Source of the DNA: Globodera rostochiensis
Lineage: Eukaryota > Nematoda > Chromadorea > Rhabditida > Heteroderidae
Length of the DNA stretch: 64,000 nt
Direction of reading: 5' to 3'
NCBI GenBank assembly: GCA_018350325.1
Contig: JAEVLN010000014.1
Coordinates: forward strand, 1,080,001-1,144,000
Made by a program: the position numbers and the translations under genes. This document shows positions 46,942-58,190 of the stretch, in pieces. Below the pieces are notes generated by a model, which saw nothing but the letters and a program-made list of their open reading frames with translations, made no database searches and had not been told where the DNA came from. The stretch's first letter is position 1, and each line of letters begins with the position of its first letter.

Positions 46942-47836
46942 ATGAGCAACAACGGCGCAGCACAAAACGCTCAGCCGGAGCAGAAGGAGGAGGCGCCCGC
47001 CGCTCAAATTGAACAACCGCAGGCGGAGAAGACCGCGTCGCCGACCAAACTGAAGCCGATGATCGCTGCGGAGGTGGACGCCGGGACAGGCGAGTGCCGG
47101 AAACAGCGGGACGGCTTTCCATGGCCTGGGAATTTTTTTGGAAAATTTGTTTTGGTTGGTTCGATTATCCGACCCGGAACTAATCCATGAGAAAAGAAGG
47201 GGAGGCCGTATCTGGAGATAAACTCCTAACGTCGCTTTTTGATTTTAGGCGAGGAGTCGCGAGACTCCGTCCAATCTGCGGGGCAGGAGAGTGCGGAAGC
47301 GGACGAGGATGAGGAGGCCGGCGACGAGGAGGAGACGGACGAGGAGCATCCGCCGCAACAGGCGGAGGAGAAGAGCAACGGACACGTGGCAAAGAACGGC
47401 CATCAGCAGCCTCAGGAGGCCGACACGGCGGTGGAGACGGCGGAGTTGGCCAACGGGGAAGCGAAGGTGAGCGACGATTTGTGTTGAAAGCGAAGAGTGC
47501 TTAGAATTTGGACCCAAGTTCAGATTTCAGAGCACTTTTCTTACAATTAAACAATATCAGAATCTCTGCGATTCAATTTTTTGCAATGAGTTTTATGAAC
47601 CAAATTTCAGGCGCGTAAGCGTACCAGCGGAGGAGCGGACGATGCCGAAGACGCCAGCTCGCAGAAGAAGCAGCGAGTTGAAGGCGTAAGTGTTTAAATG
47701 CCGGATCGGTTTTTAAATCACATTTTGTGCAACTTTCGGGATTTATTTTATAAGCATCAATTTATCTGCCGGACTCTTTCCAAATCTCAGAAAAATTCAG
47801 GTACAGGCTGCCGAGCCGGAGGTGACGGCCGAGTGA
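46942..47836 (+). CDS. Acidic nuclear protein, prothymosin-like, copy 1
   Basis: Four short exons encode a disordered, highly acidic protein: MSNNGAAQNAQPEQKEEAPA, then TASPTKLKPMIAAEVDAGT, then a Glu/Asp-rich centre (ADEDEEAGDEEETDEEHPPQ), then RKRTSGGADDAEDASSQKKQ and a last exon VQAAEPEVTAE ending at 47836. The acidic core followed by KR...DDAED...KKQRVE resembles the C-terminus of prothymosin alpha, with its bipartite nuclear signal. Low complexity makes homology hard to judge. A near-identical copy lies 5.02 kb downstream. The homologous block runs from about 46781 to 47983, upstream leader included. Confidence 0.6.
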
Positions 47837-47983
47837 AGTGGAAGTGATGAGCAGAACCGTGTCCCTCCCCTTCCCCCTGCCCCTCTCATCACCGATGATC
47901 CCCCGACAGAACCAAACCTCCCATCTCATCCATATGAAACGGTCTTGCTGCTGAACTTTCACGTATTTTGTTGATTTTCCATT

Positions 47984-49046
47984 TTATTATTTCTTGATCA
48001 GACCAAAATCAAATAAATGATGTTCTCTCTCTGCCCTTCTTCGGCTGATTTTCCCTAAATTTCAGTGTAAACGTACTTTTCTCACCGTCAATCTGTTACA
48101 TGTTATGCACCGAGTTATCAACGCTACTATTACATACTCTTCCACTTCTCTCTTTTCTGGTTGATGATGTCGGTTTAGGATTTAAATTTAAATGTTGTTT
48201 TTCTGGATGAAAATGATCTTTGGTGTGGTTTTGTTCTTTTTAAATGGAATTTTTGGTCAAAAAGTCATTCGCCCGGGGGGTTTACGGGGACAGTAGCCGG
48301 CCGCTGCCATCGTTCAATCACTTCACCGTCCCTCTCTCACCCAAAATGCCAACTGAACAAAACATAAATGGCCTCCATTTGATTGGCAACTTGATTTTAA
48401 ATAATTCAGTTGCACGCGTGGTGAAGTGGATTTCACAAAATGTTGGCATACTGTATTTATATACAACACAAAAGTGCATTTTTTGCTCTAAGCCAGGAGT
48501 TCGAACCCGCTAGACTGTAGGATAAAGTTCATCGATTCTTCGATAAAACAGTTATGAATGATTAAAAATTCTAAAAACAAATTATGTACAACAAAACAAT
48601 TAACATTTAGTGATCACAATTATCGGTAGAAATTTCCATACAGCGAAAGGACGTCGCGGGGAATACGGCATGACATAAATAATGAGTTTAAGCCTTTTGC
48701 TCACACCAGAACGGGAGCCCTTCGGACGACCGCGACCATGAACCGACAATGGATGATCATTTTCACATTTTGGTTGAAATCACACATTTTATTTAATGGG
48801 ATCATAAATTTCAATTCATAAATAAAATAAAATTCCACATTTTACGACCTGAATTTTATTTAAATATTACTTTCTTTCCACCCATCACAATTCATTCATT
48901 CATAGCCTTTTTATTCTAATAAACCGGTCTGATATTTTTAGGCTTTAAGCCTATTTTCTGCAGCTTTTTGACGAGTTATGTACGAAAAACATAATTTAAG
49001 CCTTGCTAATAAATATTTTTAAGTTTGTATATTTTCTTACTTTCCA
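47984..49046. other. Intergenic region upstream of the acid phosphatase gene
   Basis: AT-rich, no coding supported. It contains a sequence resembling a tRNA T-arm (gagttcgaacccgc at about 48498), but no cloverleaf could be built around it. Confidence 0.5.
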
Positions 49047-51078
49047 ATGGATTTCCTTATAAAAGTTTTACTTTCCGTTTTTCTGTTTTCTGACTTTTCC
49101 ATTGCTGGTGATGAAATACTGCTAGTTCAAGCGGTACGTAAAGTCCTTTGTTCTGAACTGATTGAACGTTGATTAGAGAAAAAGTAGCATTTCCCGGAAA
49201 ACTTAAGTTTTTAGTGCCTAAATTGCATATTTTGTTTCGAAAATTGAGTCCTTTTTGTAGCTGTGGCGTCATGGAGACCGTTCACCCACGGCAACGTTCA
49301 GAAATGATCCGAATCAAGAAGAAGCATGGCCCCAGGGTTGGGGCCAACTAACTCCGGTTGGCTTCAATTGATTTGGACCAAAATCATTTTTTATGCGTCT
49401 TTTATTGTCAGAAAGGAATGGGCCAGCACGTTGTTCTCGGTAGCAAATTAAAGGCACGATACATTGACGAATTGAAGTTTGTCAGTGCACGCTATTTGAA
49501 CAAGGAAATTTATGTTCGGAGCACCGACATGAACAGAACGCTAACAAGCGCAATTTCAAATATGATCGGATTTTACTGTAGCGGTGTGCCTGGGAAGGAT
49601 TACCCGGGAAAAAAGGAGGCACATTTGTGGCCACATGGGTCAGAGGGATTCTCTATTCATTGTTTTTTTGTTGAACTCTAGTGATGCACGAGACCCAAAA
49701 TTTACCGAGACTCGATACCGAGACTTGACCCCGAGACTCGAGATCGAGACCCAAAAAACCCGAGACTTTTTTCGAGTCAAGACTCGAGACTCTCGTGCAT
49801 CAGTATTGAACGCCCATCCAGAAACATTCCGTCTTTAGTTTCACTCCGGTAGCCGTTCACACCATCGCCTCTTACGAGGATCACATTATCCCGGACGTTC
49901 CAGAAGTCCCGTGCCCAAGACAAAGCAAAATTCTAAAAATTATGATGAAAACACCGGAATATCGCCAGTTGATGGAGGATAAGAAAGTAATAAATCGGAT
50001 GTGTAAAAAGTACCCACACAAATATCGTACCTTTAGCAACTTTTCTTGGATTTGTCCTATTTGGCTGGCGAGAAAATAGACATTTTCAACTTTTGGCTGG
50101 TCGCTGATGCGCTTTTCATCGAGGTTAGGTTTTCAAGCTTATAATTAATTGGTTACGGTATGAAGTATAAGTAAATGCTGATTACTGTCAGGATCTCTAC
50201 CGAAGTGAGTTGCCTTATCCGATGCCGGAATGGACACAAAACAAAACACTGAGGGAAGAGATCAGAAAGGTGAACTGTTTGTTGGATGAATGGACCAACG
50301 GAAAAGGTTAAGCCGTCCGGTATATCCAATGGCAAATTGATGTTCATTACACAGGCATTTCCACTTTCGATGGCGTTCAATTTGACATCGAATTGCCTCG
50401 GATCAGAGGCGGGCCAATGCTTTGGATATTAATGGACAATATGCAAAACAAACTGTCGGACTGTGCGTCCAAAAATTCGATCAGTCAGTGTTAATTTGTC
50501 TGGGAAAGCGTCAACAACAATTTGATGTTCGTTCAATTTAGACTTGATGAAGTCAGTCGTCGGATCCCCTCTTTGTGATTGGATTCAGGACAAAAAATAC
50601 TTTGCTTATTCTGCGGTTTTGTTTTTATTGAATTTAATAATAAATCGGTGCTTTTTAAATGCCAACAATTTCAGCACGACACGACCATTGCCGCACTGTT
50701 TTCAACGCTTGGCTTTAACAAAACAAATTATGCCGTGGACGGGTCGAATTTCTTTGAGGAATTTTTGCAAAAAAAAAAGTCCTTTTTATTTTCAGCTATC
50801 CCCACTACTCCGCCTGTGTAACTTTTGAGTTGTGGCGCAACGCTACGAGTCTGGAACCTTATGTGAAGGTGCTCATCACAAATAATCTTCATTAAAATTA
50901 TATCCAAATGCTTTAGGTTTTACATTGGCCCCCAAACATGTCCAACTTTGAAGAGGTAACGCGCAACATCACCGGCTGCGAGACAAATTGCACTTTGGCT
51001 CGATTCATCGAACGTTCGACCATTTTCAAGCCGATGCCTTCGCCGGATGAATATTGCAAAAATACGCATTTTCCATAA
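49047..51078 (+). CDS. Histidine acid phosphatase (secreted, branch 2)
   Basis: Phosphomonoesterase using a phosphohistidine intermediate. Exon 1 (49047) is a signal peptide plus the first strand: [20 protein letters not shown] then EILLVQA. Exon 2 begins with the catalytic RHG motif: [20 protein letters not shown]. Next come [20 protein letters not shown] and [20 protein letters not shown] (the second conserved Arg), then [10 protein letters not shown] joined to [19 protein letters not shown] and [13 protein letters not shown]. Later exons give [39 protein letters not shown] and [17 protein letters not shown]. The proton-donor HD motif is split by an intron: YFAYSA / [14 protein letters not shown]. 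The end, [20 protein letters not shown] and [18 protein letters not shown], stops at 51078. The RHGxRxP, RSTD and HDTT motifs are all intact, as in C. elegans acid phosphatase paralogues. Confidence 0.88.
49679..49805. mobile_element. 127-bp hAT-type MITE in an acid phosphatase intron
   Basis: The left end tagtgatgcacgaga and the right end tctcgtgcatcagta form a 15-bp inverted repeat with one mismatch. Flanks ttgaactc (49671-49678) and ttgaacgc (49806-49813) match at seven of eight bases, consistent with an 8-bp target-site duplication. The interior is a run of gagactcgag-type repeats. It lies wholly inside the intron between WPHG and FTPVAVHT, so it does not alter the protein. Confidence 0.85.
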
Positions 51079-51292
51079 AATTCCTGCTCCCCATTTCATT
51101 CAAAATGCGTCATTTTCTTCTTTTTGTGGTGTTTCTCTTCCCTTCTTTAACGTTGAAATTGTCAAAATGAAACTGCATAATAAAATGGTCGCTAATTTTA
51201 ATGTTAAGTTTGGAATCATAAATCTGTCTTTAGGCAAAAACTTAAAAAGCGGGCGGTTACTAACGGAATATTTAAGTTCTCGTCGTATTATT

Positions 51293-51515
51293 TAAAAATG
51301 ATGGCGTTTTACGAAACGATGTCTTTTGGCGTTAGAGTTTATGTATTTAAAAAATAACGAATTTTCGAAACGATGTCTTGGCGTTAGAGTTATGTATTTA
51401 AAAAATGAGGCTTTTATCGAAACGATGTCTTTTGGCGTTGGAGTTTATGTATTTAAAAAATAACGAATTTTCGAAACGATGTCTTGGCGTTAGAGTTATG
51501 TATTTAAAAAATGAC
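51293..51515. repeat. Tandem repeat with dimeric higher-order structure
   Basis: Four units of about 55 bp (cgaaacgatgtcttggcgtt, agagttatgtatttaaaaaa) alternate between two variants (tcttttggcgt/gagttt and tcttggcgt/gagtta), so the true period is about 107 bp repeated twice. It lies between the acid phosphatase and the second acidic gene. Non-coding. Confidence 0.8.
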
Positions 51516-51963
51516 GGGGCATGGTAAAAAAACAAAAAACTGTCATATTTTAAGAAAAGTCACGAAAATGAAAAGGGGTAGTTTGAGTTAGTTACCTACC
51601 TAAATGACAAATTTTTGAATTGCTGCGTTTTTTTATGGCATTAGCGTGACGAAATTTTCGGTATCTATCCGATTTTTTCTCTCAATTTTACTTTTTTTTG
51701 AGTTTTAATAATGTTTTAATTAGTGCTCGGCCGGCAGTGGGATTCCGCCCAGGATTTTTACAGAGTCCCGGCTCCGTTTCCCGGCGTTTTAGGCGACCCG
51801 GACTAAACCGGGAGTTTTAAGGGATCCCGAGTCGAAATCTTGCTTGGGTGACTTTTCTGATATATGTTTTTTTGATTTTTAATAATGTTTTAACATTGTT
51901 TAGCAAACTCCCAGTGAATTCAAAGCTTATCATTCATTCTCACTCAACAACAGCGAACTCAAA

Positions 51964-53109
51964 ATGAGCAACAACGGCGCAGCACAAAACGCTCAGCCGG
52001 AGCAGAAGGAGGAGGCGCCCGCCGCTCAAATTGAACAACCGCAGGCGGAGAAGACCGCGTCGCCGACCAAACTGAAGCCGATGATCGCTGCGGAGGTGGA
52101 CGCCGGGACAGGCGAGTGCCGGAAACAGCGGGACGGCTTTCCATGGCCTGGGAATTTTTTTGGAAAATTTGTTTTGGTTGGTTCGATTATCCGACCCGGA
52201 ACTAATCCATGAGAAAAGAAGGGGAGGCCGTATCTGGAGATAAACTCCTAACGTCGCTTTTTGATTTTAGGCGAGGAGTCGCGAGACTCCGTCCAATCTG
52301 CGGGGCAGGAGAGTGCGGAAGCGGACGAGGATGAGGAGGCCGGCGACGAGGAGGAGACGGACGAGGAGCATCCGCCGCAACAGGCGGAGGAGAAGAGCAA
52401 CGGACACGTGGCAAAGAACGGCCATCAGCAGCCTCAGGAGGCCGACACGGCGGTGGAGACGGCGGAGTTTGTCAACGAGGAGCCAAAGGTCAAACGATTA
52501 TTTTTGAAAAAATGCTCCAGAATCGAATTCCCCCCCCCCCCGAAAATTTTTCCTGGCTACGCCCCTGAAACGATTCCTAAAAATGGGTTTTGTTTCCAAA
52601 AAATTTTGGTACTTTCCTGTTATGTGACCACAAGCCAAAATTTTAAAAAATCAACAAAAGGCGCGCAAATCAACAAAGGGCGCGCAAATTCCACTACTTT
52701 GGAGGCATAAATGCAACAATTGTTGAAAAAATCTCATCAAATGGATCAACTCTTCGATGTTTGCAATTTTCGCGCCAGAGAAATGAATGTGAAATTTACG
52801 CGCCCCTTTGTTGATTTTTTAAAATTTTGGCTTGTGGTCACATAACAGGAAAGTACCAAAATTTTTTTCCCTATCTTTCTCCGAAAAGTGACTGGAGCAA
52901 TTTACCAAATTTCAGGCGCGCAAGCGTACCGGCGAAGGAGCGGACGATGCCGAAGACGCCAGCTCGCAGAAGAAGCAGCGAGTTGAAGGCGTAAGTGTTT
53001 AAATCACATTTTGTGCAACTTTCGGGATTTATTTTATAAGCATCAATTTATCTGCCGGACTCTTTCCATTCAGGTACAGGCTGCCGAGCCGGAGGTGACG
53101 GCCGAGTGA
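51964..53109 (+). CDS. Acidic nuclear protein, prothymosin-like, copy 2
   Basis: Duplicate of the gene at 46942, with the same exons and start (MSNNGAAQNAQPEQKEEAPA). The acidic exon ends differently, AEFVNEEPK instead of AELANGEAK. RKRTGEGADDAEDASSQKKQ and the terminal exon VQAAEPEVTAE (stop at 53109) follow. Upstream homology to copy 1 begins at about 51801 and downstream homology ends at about 53252. The third intron is quite different in this copy: it has gained a G/C-tract-bearing hAT-like end (52521-52567) and a 270-bp inverted-repeat element (52597-52868), both absent from copy 1. Function is unknown; see copy 1 for the prothymosin comparison. Confidence 0.6.
52521..52567. mobile_element. 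Truncated hAT-like end with G tract
   Basis: Read on the minus strand this begins caggggcgtagccagg, then aaaaattttcgg followed by a G tract and gaattcgattc. It parallels the left end of the element at 40392 (cagggccgtatctag, aaaaaattttcgg, G tract, gaagtcgattc). Only one end is visible. Confidence 0.65.
52597..52868. mobile_element. Long-TIR MITE (about 270 bp) in the intron of acidic gene copy 2
   Basis: Arms of about 60-65 bp at 52598-52663 and 52799-52868 are inverted repeats of each other. Both contain aaaattttggtactttcctg, then ttatgtgaccacaagcc, then ttttaaaaaatcaacaaa. The centre is unrelated unique sequence without a reading frame. It is missing from the same intron of copy 1. No clear target duplication could be read because the flanks are A/T-rich. 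Confidence 0.82.
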
Positions 53110-53474
53110 AGTGGAAGTGATGAGCAGAACCGTGTCCCTCCCCTTCCCCCTGCCCCTCTCATCACCGATGATCCCCCGACAGAACCGAACCTCCCATCTC
53201 ATCCATATGAAACTGCTGCTGAACTTTCACCGTATTTTGTTGATTTTCCATTTCCACACCGGTCGATGATGTTGCTATCCATTTTACGGATTAAACTTCT
53301 TTGATGTGGTCTGGTGTCATTTTTGAAGGAGATTTTAGAATTTTTCCCACTCAATTACCGTCGACTGAGCACCGGGGAAGGCACAATTTGGGATCATAAT
53401 TTTATAAAAAAAGATGAAGAAGTCATGTAATTAATTTACATTTAAAAACTAATGAAGCCCTTTCGAATAAATTG

Positions 53475-56400
53475 TTATCGTTCGTTTCCGCTGCAATTCT
53501 TCGCGTCAATGCTGTCCGGTGAGGCCAAAACCAATTTTGTCTCGCCACTTTCGTCAACAACGGTCATCTAAAAAGCGCAAAATTCCCTTCAATGACATTG
53601 CACCGATATCGTTTTAGATTTTGGGAGCGGCGGGGGACTCCAATTCCATCCGGGGGCGGTGGTCGGGGAATTAATTTATGCCCCCCAAAGATGCGGGGGG
53701 GGGGGGGTAAATGTATTCTTTGATGCCCTCCGGAACCAATTCGACGACTTACATGAAATGTTGGTTGTGTTGCGTTGGTGCTGAGTGAGCCCCCGCCGCC
53801 GGCGCTGCCCCGTCGCTTCGGTGCGCCCTCCTCCGTTGGCACCGCCAGCGTTGTTTCTGCGACTGCCCCGCCGCTTCTGCTTTTGCGCCGATAGGCACCG
53901 GTCAGCGAAAGGATGGCCACGAAGGAGTGCAGCAGCGACAGCGTGGCACCGCCCAAACACAGCAATTTGTGCCTTTCGCTCAGCGCATTATAGTCGGCAC
54001 TCTGCGCGAGTGGGGGGGGGGGGGATAAGCGACTAAAAGACTTTCATTCATTTAAGGGGCTCCGATTCGTACTTGGATGCCAAGTACCGTACTTGGAAAC
54101 GAGCCCTCGTACTTAAGTACTTGGAAAGGAAAACTCCCGCGCGGCTACAACTCTCCGCAGACGGAAGTTTCAACGGGCCGATGTGGAAAATAGCGCCGGG
54201 AGGGATTCGGAGGAACTCGGATTTGCTTGACCCCGGAATCGGATGGCTTTAAGCCATTCTTTTTGGCTTCATCTGGCCCCGATCGGAGCTGATCAATGGC
54301 GTGCTATCGACAAAAAAGCACTCAAAAGCCCGGCGGGGGGGGGAGGGGGGGAGGGGGGGGGACCTGAATGGTCAGTGATGAGAGCACAGCGGTGTAAAGA
54401 GAGCGCCAATAACTCTCAGAAATTGCGTTGCCGTAGAGAATGAAGCTGAACAACAGCAGCCACAGAGTGTGCAGGCCGAGGACGAGCAGCATCAGCAACA
54501 GATGGCGATGAGCCAACGGATGGTTCAGCTGAAAAGATGTTTTTTTGTTTAAGGCCATGCACAACTCTGCATTCAAATCGGAAGCTCGAACTTGGTCAGT
54601 CAACAAACAAAACATATTTTTGAAAAGAATTTTAATTGTTTTTGAAAGATTTTGCCTCCTCCATCAAATTGTCTCTTTTCTTTTGTCACCTTTTGTTCAA
54701 AAAAATGGAGGCCAACCCGGCAAAGTTCGAAGATTCGGTGTGAAACGACGAGCAAAGTGACGACGAAAAAGGGCACGCCGAGCAAGCAGTAAAACAATGC
54801 GAAAAGCTGATTAAAAAATGGGCCAAATGATTTTTTGGCCAATTCCCGGCAAATTTGGCAATTTTATCGAACCGCCCACGGGCGGCCGCCCCCCGCCCCC
54901 GCCCCCTGCACCTGTCCGCCCCGCGTTTTGGGCGCCCGATGTCCGTGTCCGATGGTCGTCAGCAGTCCCCAGGCATATGCCAACGAGTTCTCCAGCGTCC
55001 ACTCGTTCAGGTCGGGCATCCGAAGCGACAATTTGCGCTCGTACTGCGAAAGCAGATGGACAAGGTCACGCTGAATTTGCTTACGTCGATTTACTGTAGA
55101 CGAACCGACCTATGGGCTGAACGGAATCGGATCCCGATCGATCATTTTTGTGGGACTTTCCGGTTTGGGTCGGGAAGCCGGGAACGGGATCCAAAAAAGA
55201 CCGGAAAGTGTTGGTGACCGAATAATTGCTGAAGAAGACTCTGGCTGGACAACAACAACAACCAACATCGGTCAAAGTAATTCTGATCGAATTATTCCGT
55301 TAATGACCAAATCATTGCATGAGATGGAAACTTTGGTGGCTTTTCCTTCACAAATCCGTGCCGTTCTCCCCAGAGGGTGTGCCGGCCGACCTGAATGCGT
55401 TCGGAGCTGTCGTAGTCGACAATAACCAGCATATTGCGAGTTCCATTAAAAATGGCGGAGGAAATTTGACGAGCGAATTTGTGTCTAAAAAGTTGAAGAA
55501 ATAAAATGATAAAAACAGTTTCACTCCATCACCGGTTTGCGATCAGTTCAAAAAACCAATTGCGCACGCTCTGCTCGTGGTTTGTGTGCTCGAAGAAGAG
55601 AAAGGCGGCAGCGCCCAGCAGAACGTAGACGAACACGGAGAGGACGAGCAGTACCGGCACGAAGCGGCGAATTTGGCGTTCCGCGCGCTTTGAAGCGCGC
55701 ATTTGACTGTTGTGACGGCGGCGTACGCTTTGGCACAGGCGCGTGCTAATAAACACGCGGAAGCGGTCGGACAGAGCTGAAGAATGGGGGAGGACAGAGA
55801 ACGGCAGAAAGAAAGTTCGAATTGGCACAAAAACTTGGAAATTCGGGCATAAACAGGCGCTGGCTGTCCCCACCCCTAGCCATTTCCGAATTTTGTGCCA
55901 ATACGGTCTGTTAGATACCGTACTATTTCACCTCGTGATCCCAATACGGTATCCCGGATATTATTCGGTTTCAAATGGTTGTGGCATTTCGGCAATGGGA
56001 AGGACCTCTTAACCACTAAAGTTTTAGAATCGGAAATTGAAGAGGCTTTTTTACAATAAATAGCTTGTCCGACGGCGTATGTGCCGGGTATTGTGCCGTA
56101 CTCAGCCAACGCTAAGAAAAAATTGATGGACAAAAATATGCTTTGGAATTAAAGTGTTGTTGAGAGATACACATAATCTGCCGATGGGACAGAATGATTT
56201 TAGCAAGTGAAATTCGCCTCGGGGGGTATCCCCTTGGGGGAAGCAATTTGGGGGGGGGGGGGGATGGGCGATGGAACGATGGATGGGTGGGGGTGGGGGA
56301 AGACGAAAATTGAGACATAATTGGGGGGGGGGAGTGATTGCAAATGCTTAAAGTGCCCTGCTGGTAGGTGATCGGCCGGCCCTCTAATTGCCGCAATCGG

Positions 56401-56826
56401 ACGAAAACGCGGCTATTTTCGCTTGGGCAATCCAAAAAAACTCCCCCCCCCCGGGGCCAAAAAATCCCCCGCCCCGGGGATACAATCCAAAAAAACTTTC
56501 CCCTCCGGGGATACAATCCAAAAAAACTTTTCCCTCCGGGGATACAATCCAAAAAAACTTTCCTCTCCGGGGATACAATCCAAAAATGCCGTCCCTTCCC
56601 CCTGCTGATCGAATCTTCCCTTTATTTCTTTTAAGGATATACCTGCAAATTGCGGAAACCGCCGCACAATATTGCGCGTTGCTTTTGTCCACCACCGATC
56701 GTCGCCTCCGGCATTTTGCCCGATCAGTCGCTTTCGCCCCCGTGCCAGTTTTGCACGAATTCCATTGCCTCCGGCGCCGTTGTTGCTTTCGCCGTCATTC
56801 GCTTCCAGCACAGACGAAACGGCCAT
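53475..56826 (-). CDS. Two-pore-domain potassium channel-like (TWK-type) protein with non-canonical pore motifs
   Basis: About eight exons give a K2P layout. N-terminus from 56826: MAVSSVLEANDGESNNGAGG, KLARGRKRLIGQN. M1 exon (about 55780-55530): RQIRRFVPVLLVLSVFVYVL then LGAAAFLFFEHTNHE. Extracellular cap: RNMLVIVDYDSSERIQVG. Pore 1 exon (54912-55070): WTLENSLAYAWGLLTTIGHG then HRAPKT, where family members have TTIGYG. M2 exon (54690-54806): LFALFYCLLGVPFFVVTLLV. M3/pore 2 exon (54364-54528): LMLLVLGLHTLWLLLFSFIL then SESYWRSLYTAVLSSLTIQ. The next exon (53753-54001) continues SADYNALSERHKLLCLGGAT with M4 LSLLHSFVAILSL. The joined pore 2 thus reads SLTIQSAD where TTIGFGD is expected. The last exon ends DSIDAKNCSGNER at 53475. 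Splice phases checked at three junctions are consistent. Membrane topology is retained but both selectivity filters are altered. Confidence 0.75.
54062..54125. repeat. gtacttgg direct/inverted repeat cluster
   Basis: Several copies of cgtacttgg and its inverse ccaagtac are packed in about 60 bases in a K2P intron. It could be part of a small degraded element. Confidence 0.5.
56440..56590. repeat. 31-bp minisatellite in first intron of the K2P-like gene
   Basis: About four to five units of ggggatacaatccaaaaaaa followed by ctttcccctcc, the first ones degenerate and C-rich. The first intron of the K2P-like gene also has G tracts at about 56250 and 56325. Confidence 0.85.
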
Positions 56827-57592
56827 TGGAAAATTGTTAATAAGGCTTTTCAAAAATGCGGCAGCGATTTTAATTGCTAAATTATGATTTGAAAATGTTT
56901 TAAAGAAACGATTTTTCAATTGGTCGAAAATTGTTGCAAAAGTTTCATTTCCATTTATGGGCCAACACTTTTGCACATATGCAAATGGTGCCAAATTGCG
57001 TTGAGTGGGCGGGCGCGTCAGCTTTTCCTTTTTTGCCTAATCGCCCACACCAAATTTATGCGTCTTTGGCACTTTTGGGTTTGAAGTTGTTTGGCACTTT
57101 GAATTGAACTCCCATAATTTTGTCTCCCCCTCCTCCTTAAATTTGAGTTTCCGACTAAAAAGTGCCTGGGGCATCCTCCGCTCGCTCCCAAAATGCCATG
57201 AAATGTGCCACCCCCCCCCCCCCCCCCCCGCCCCCGAGGGGAGTGAATCTGCCGCCCGGGCAAAAGTCGCCTATCGGGACCAATTTGCAACTCTTTTTTG
57301 GCATCCGCCGGATGCATTCCTTGCCTTTGGCCATGGGCTCGTCGTCAAATTCATTTGGCCAACTCTTTCCAGAAGCCACGATAAGATTTGGTGCCCAAAA
57401 AGTCGATTTAAATCCATTTTTAGGGCCCAAAAATTTAAAGAAAACATAAAATGACGCCCGTTTTGTTCTTTACATTTAAAAAAAATTGCCAATGTGTTAC
57501 AATTTGAACTGAATTAATGATTAAACAATTAGGGCCAATTAGGGCCTGGCATTTGGCACAAAATGTCGGAATTTCTAATTAAAATTTGTTGT

Positions 57593-58190
57593 TTAAATAT
57601 AAACAAATTGCGGTGACAAATGGTAATAATTAGCTGAAGGCAAAAAGCGGCTAACAAACGCGGCACAAATGACCATGAAACTTTGAATAATAAATTGTGG
57701 CCCGGTGGCGCTTCCGCTGGCGACGCCGGCGGCGTTTTGTGTCGGGTCACTGTACTCGACGGCATTACTGTATGGGGGGCTGTGGTACGGTAACTGCTGC
57801 TGTTTGGTGCTGTTGTCCGTCGAATGTTTTCGATAGGCCGGTGCCATGCCGCGATGGTTTTTGCGCCTCCGGGAATGCTGGATGGAGGAGGCGCGTTGTG
57901 AATTGGCCAATCCTTCTTCAAGCAGCGATTTGCTTAACGGAAAAGCTCTGAAGGTGGAAACCGGCGGTTAATGAGCATTTTGAGTGTCACGATCATGCCG
58001 ATGCCGATCTTTCGGGTTCCGATCAGACTCCAATTCCGATCAGTCCCACCCTCCCCCAAACTCACCGGTGTTGTGCCGCCTCACACCAGCACAGCTCCTC
58101 CACCATCGCCTCCGTGTCTCCCTCCTCCGCCGTCCGTTCACAGCCCTGGCGGCGATTGCGCGCCGTTGGCGGCAGTTGTCGGACGGACAT
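57593..58190 (-). CDS. Unrecognised two-exon gene
   Basis: The spliced reading frame is supported by matching splice phases. Exon 1 (58190-58066) is MSVRQLPPTARNRRQGCERT then AEEGDTEAMVEELCWCEAAQ, ending at a GTGAGT donor. Exon 2 (57947-57593) begins after a TTCAG acceptor with AFPLSKSLLEEGLANSQRAS and continues basic and Gln/Ser/Tyr-rich (HSRRRKNHRGMAPAYRKHST; QLPYHSPPYSNAVEYSD). The last part is hydrophobic (FIIQSFMVICAAFVSRFLP) and ends HLSPQFVYI. About 160 residues, possibly with a C-terminal membrane segment. The frame stays open upstream of the chosen Met (RCVGSRKELNRA), so more 5' exon may exist. I know no homologue and offer no function. Confidence 0.4.

Noticed and set aside
48490..48515. 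Sequence resembling a tRNA T-arm (gagttcgaacccgc)
   Set aside because: No matching D-arm, anticodon stem or acceptor stem could be paired within 70-90 bases upstream.
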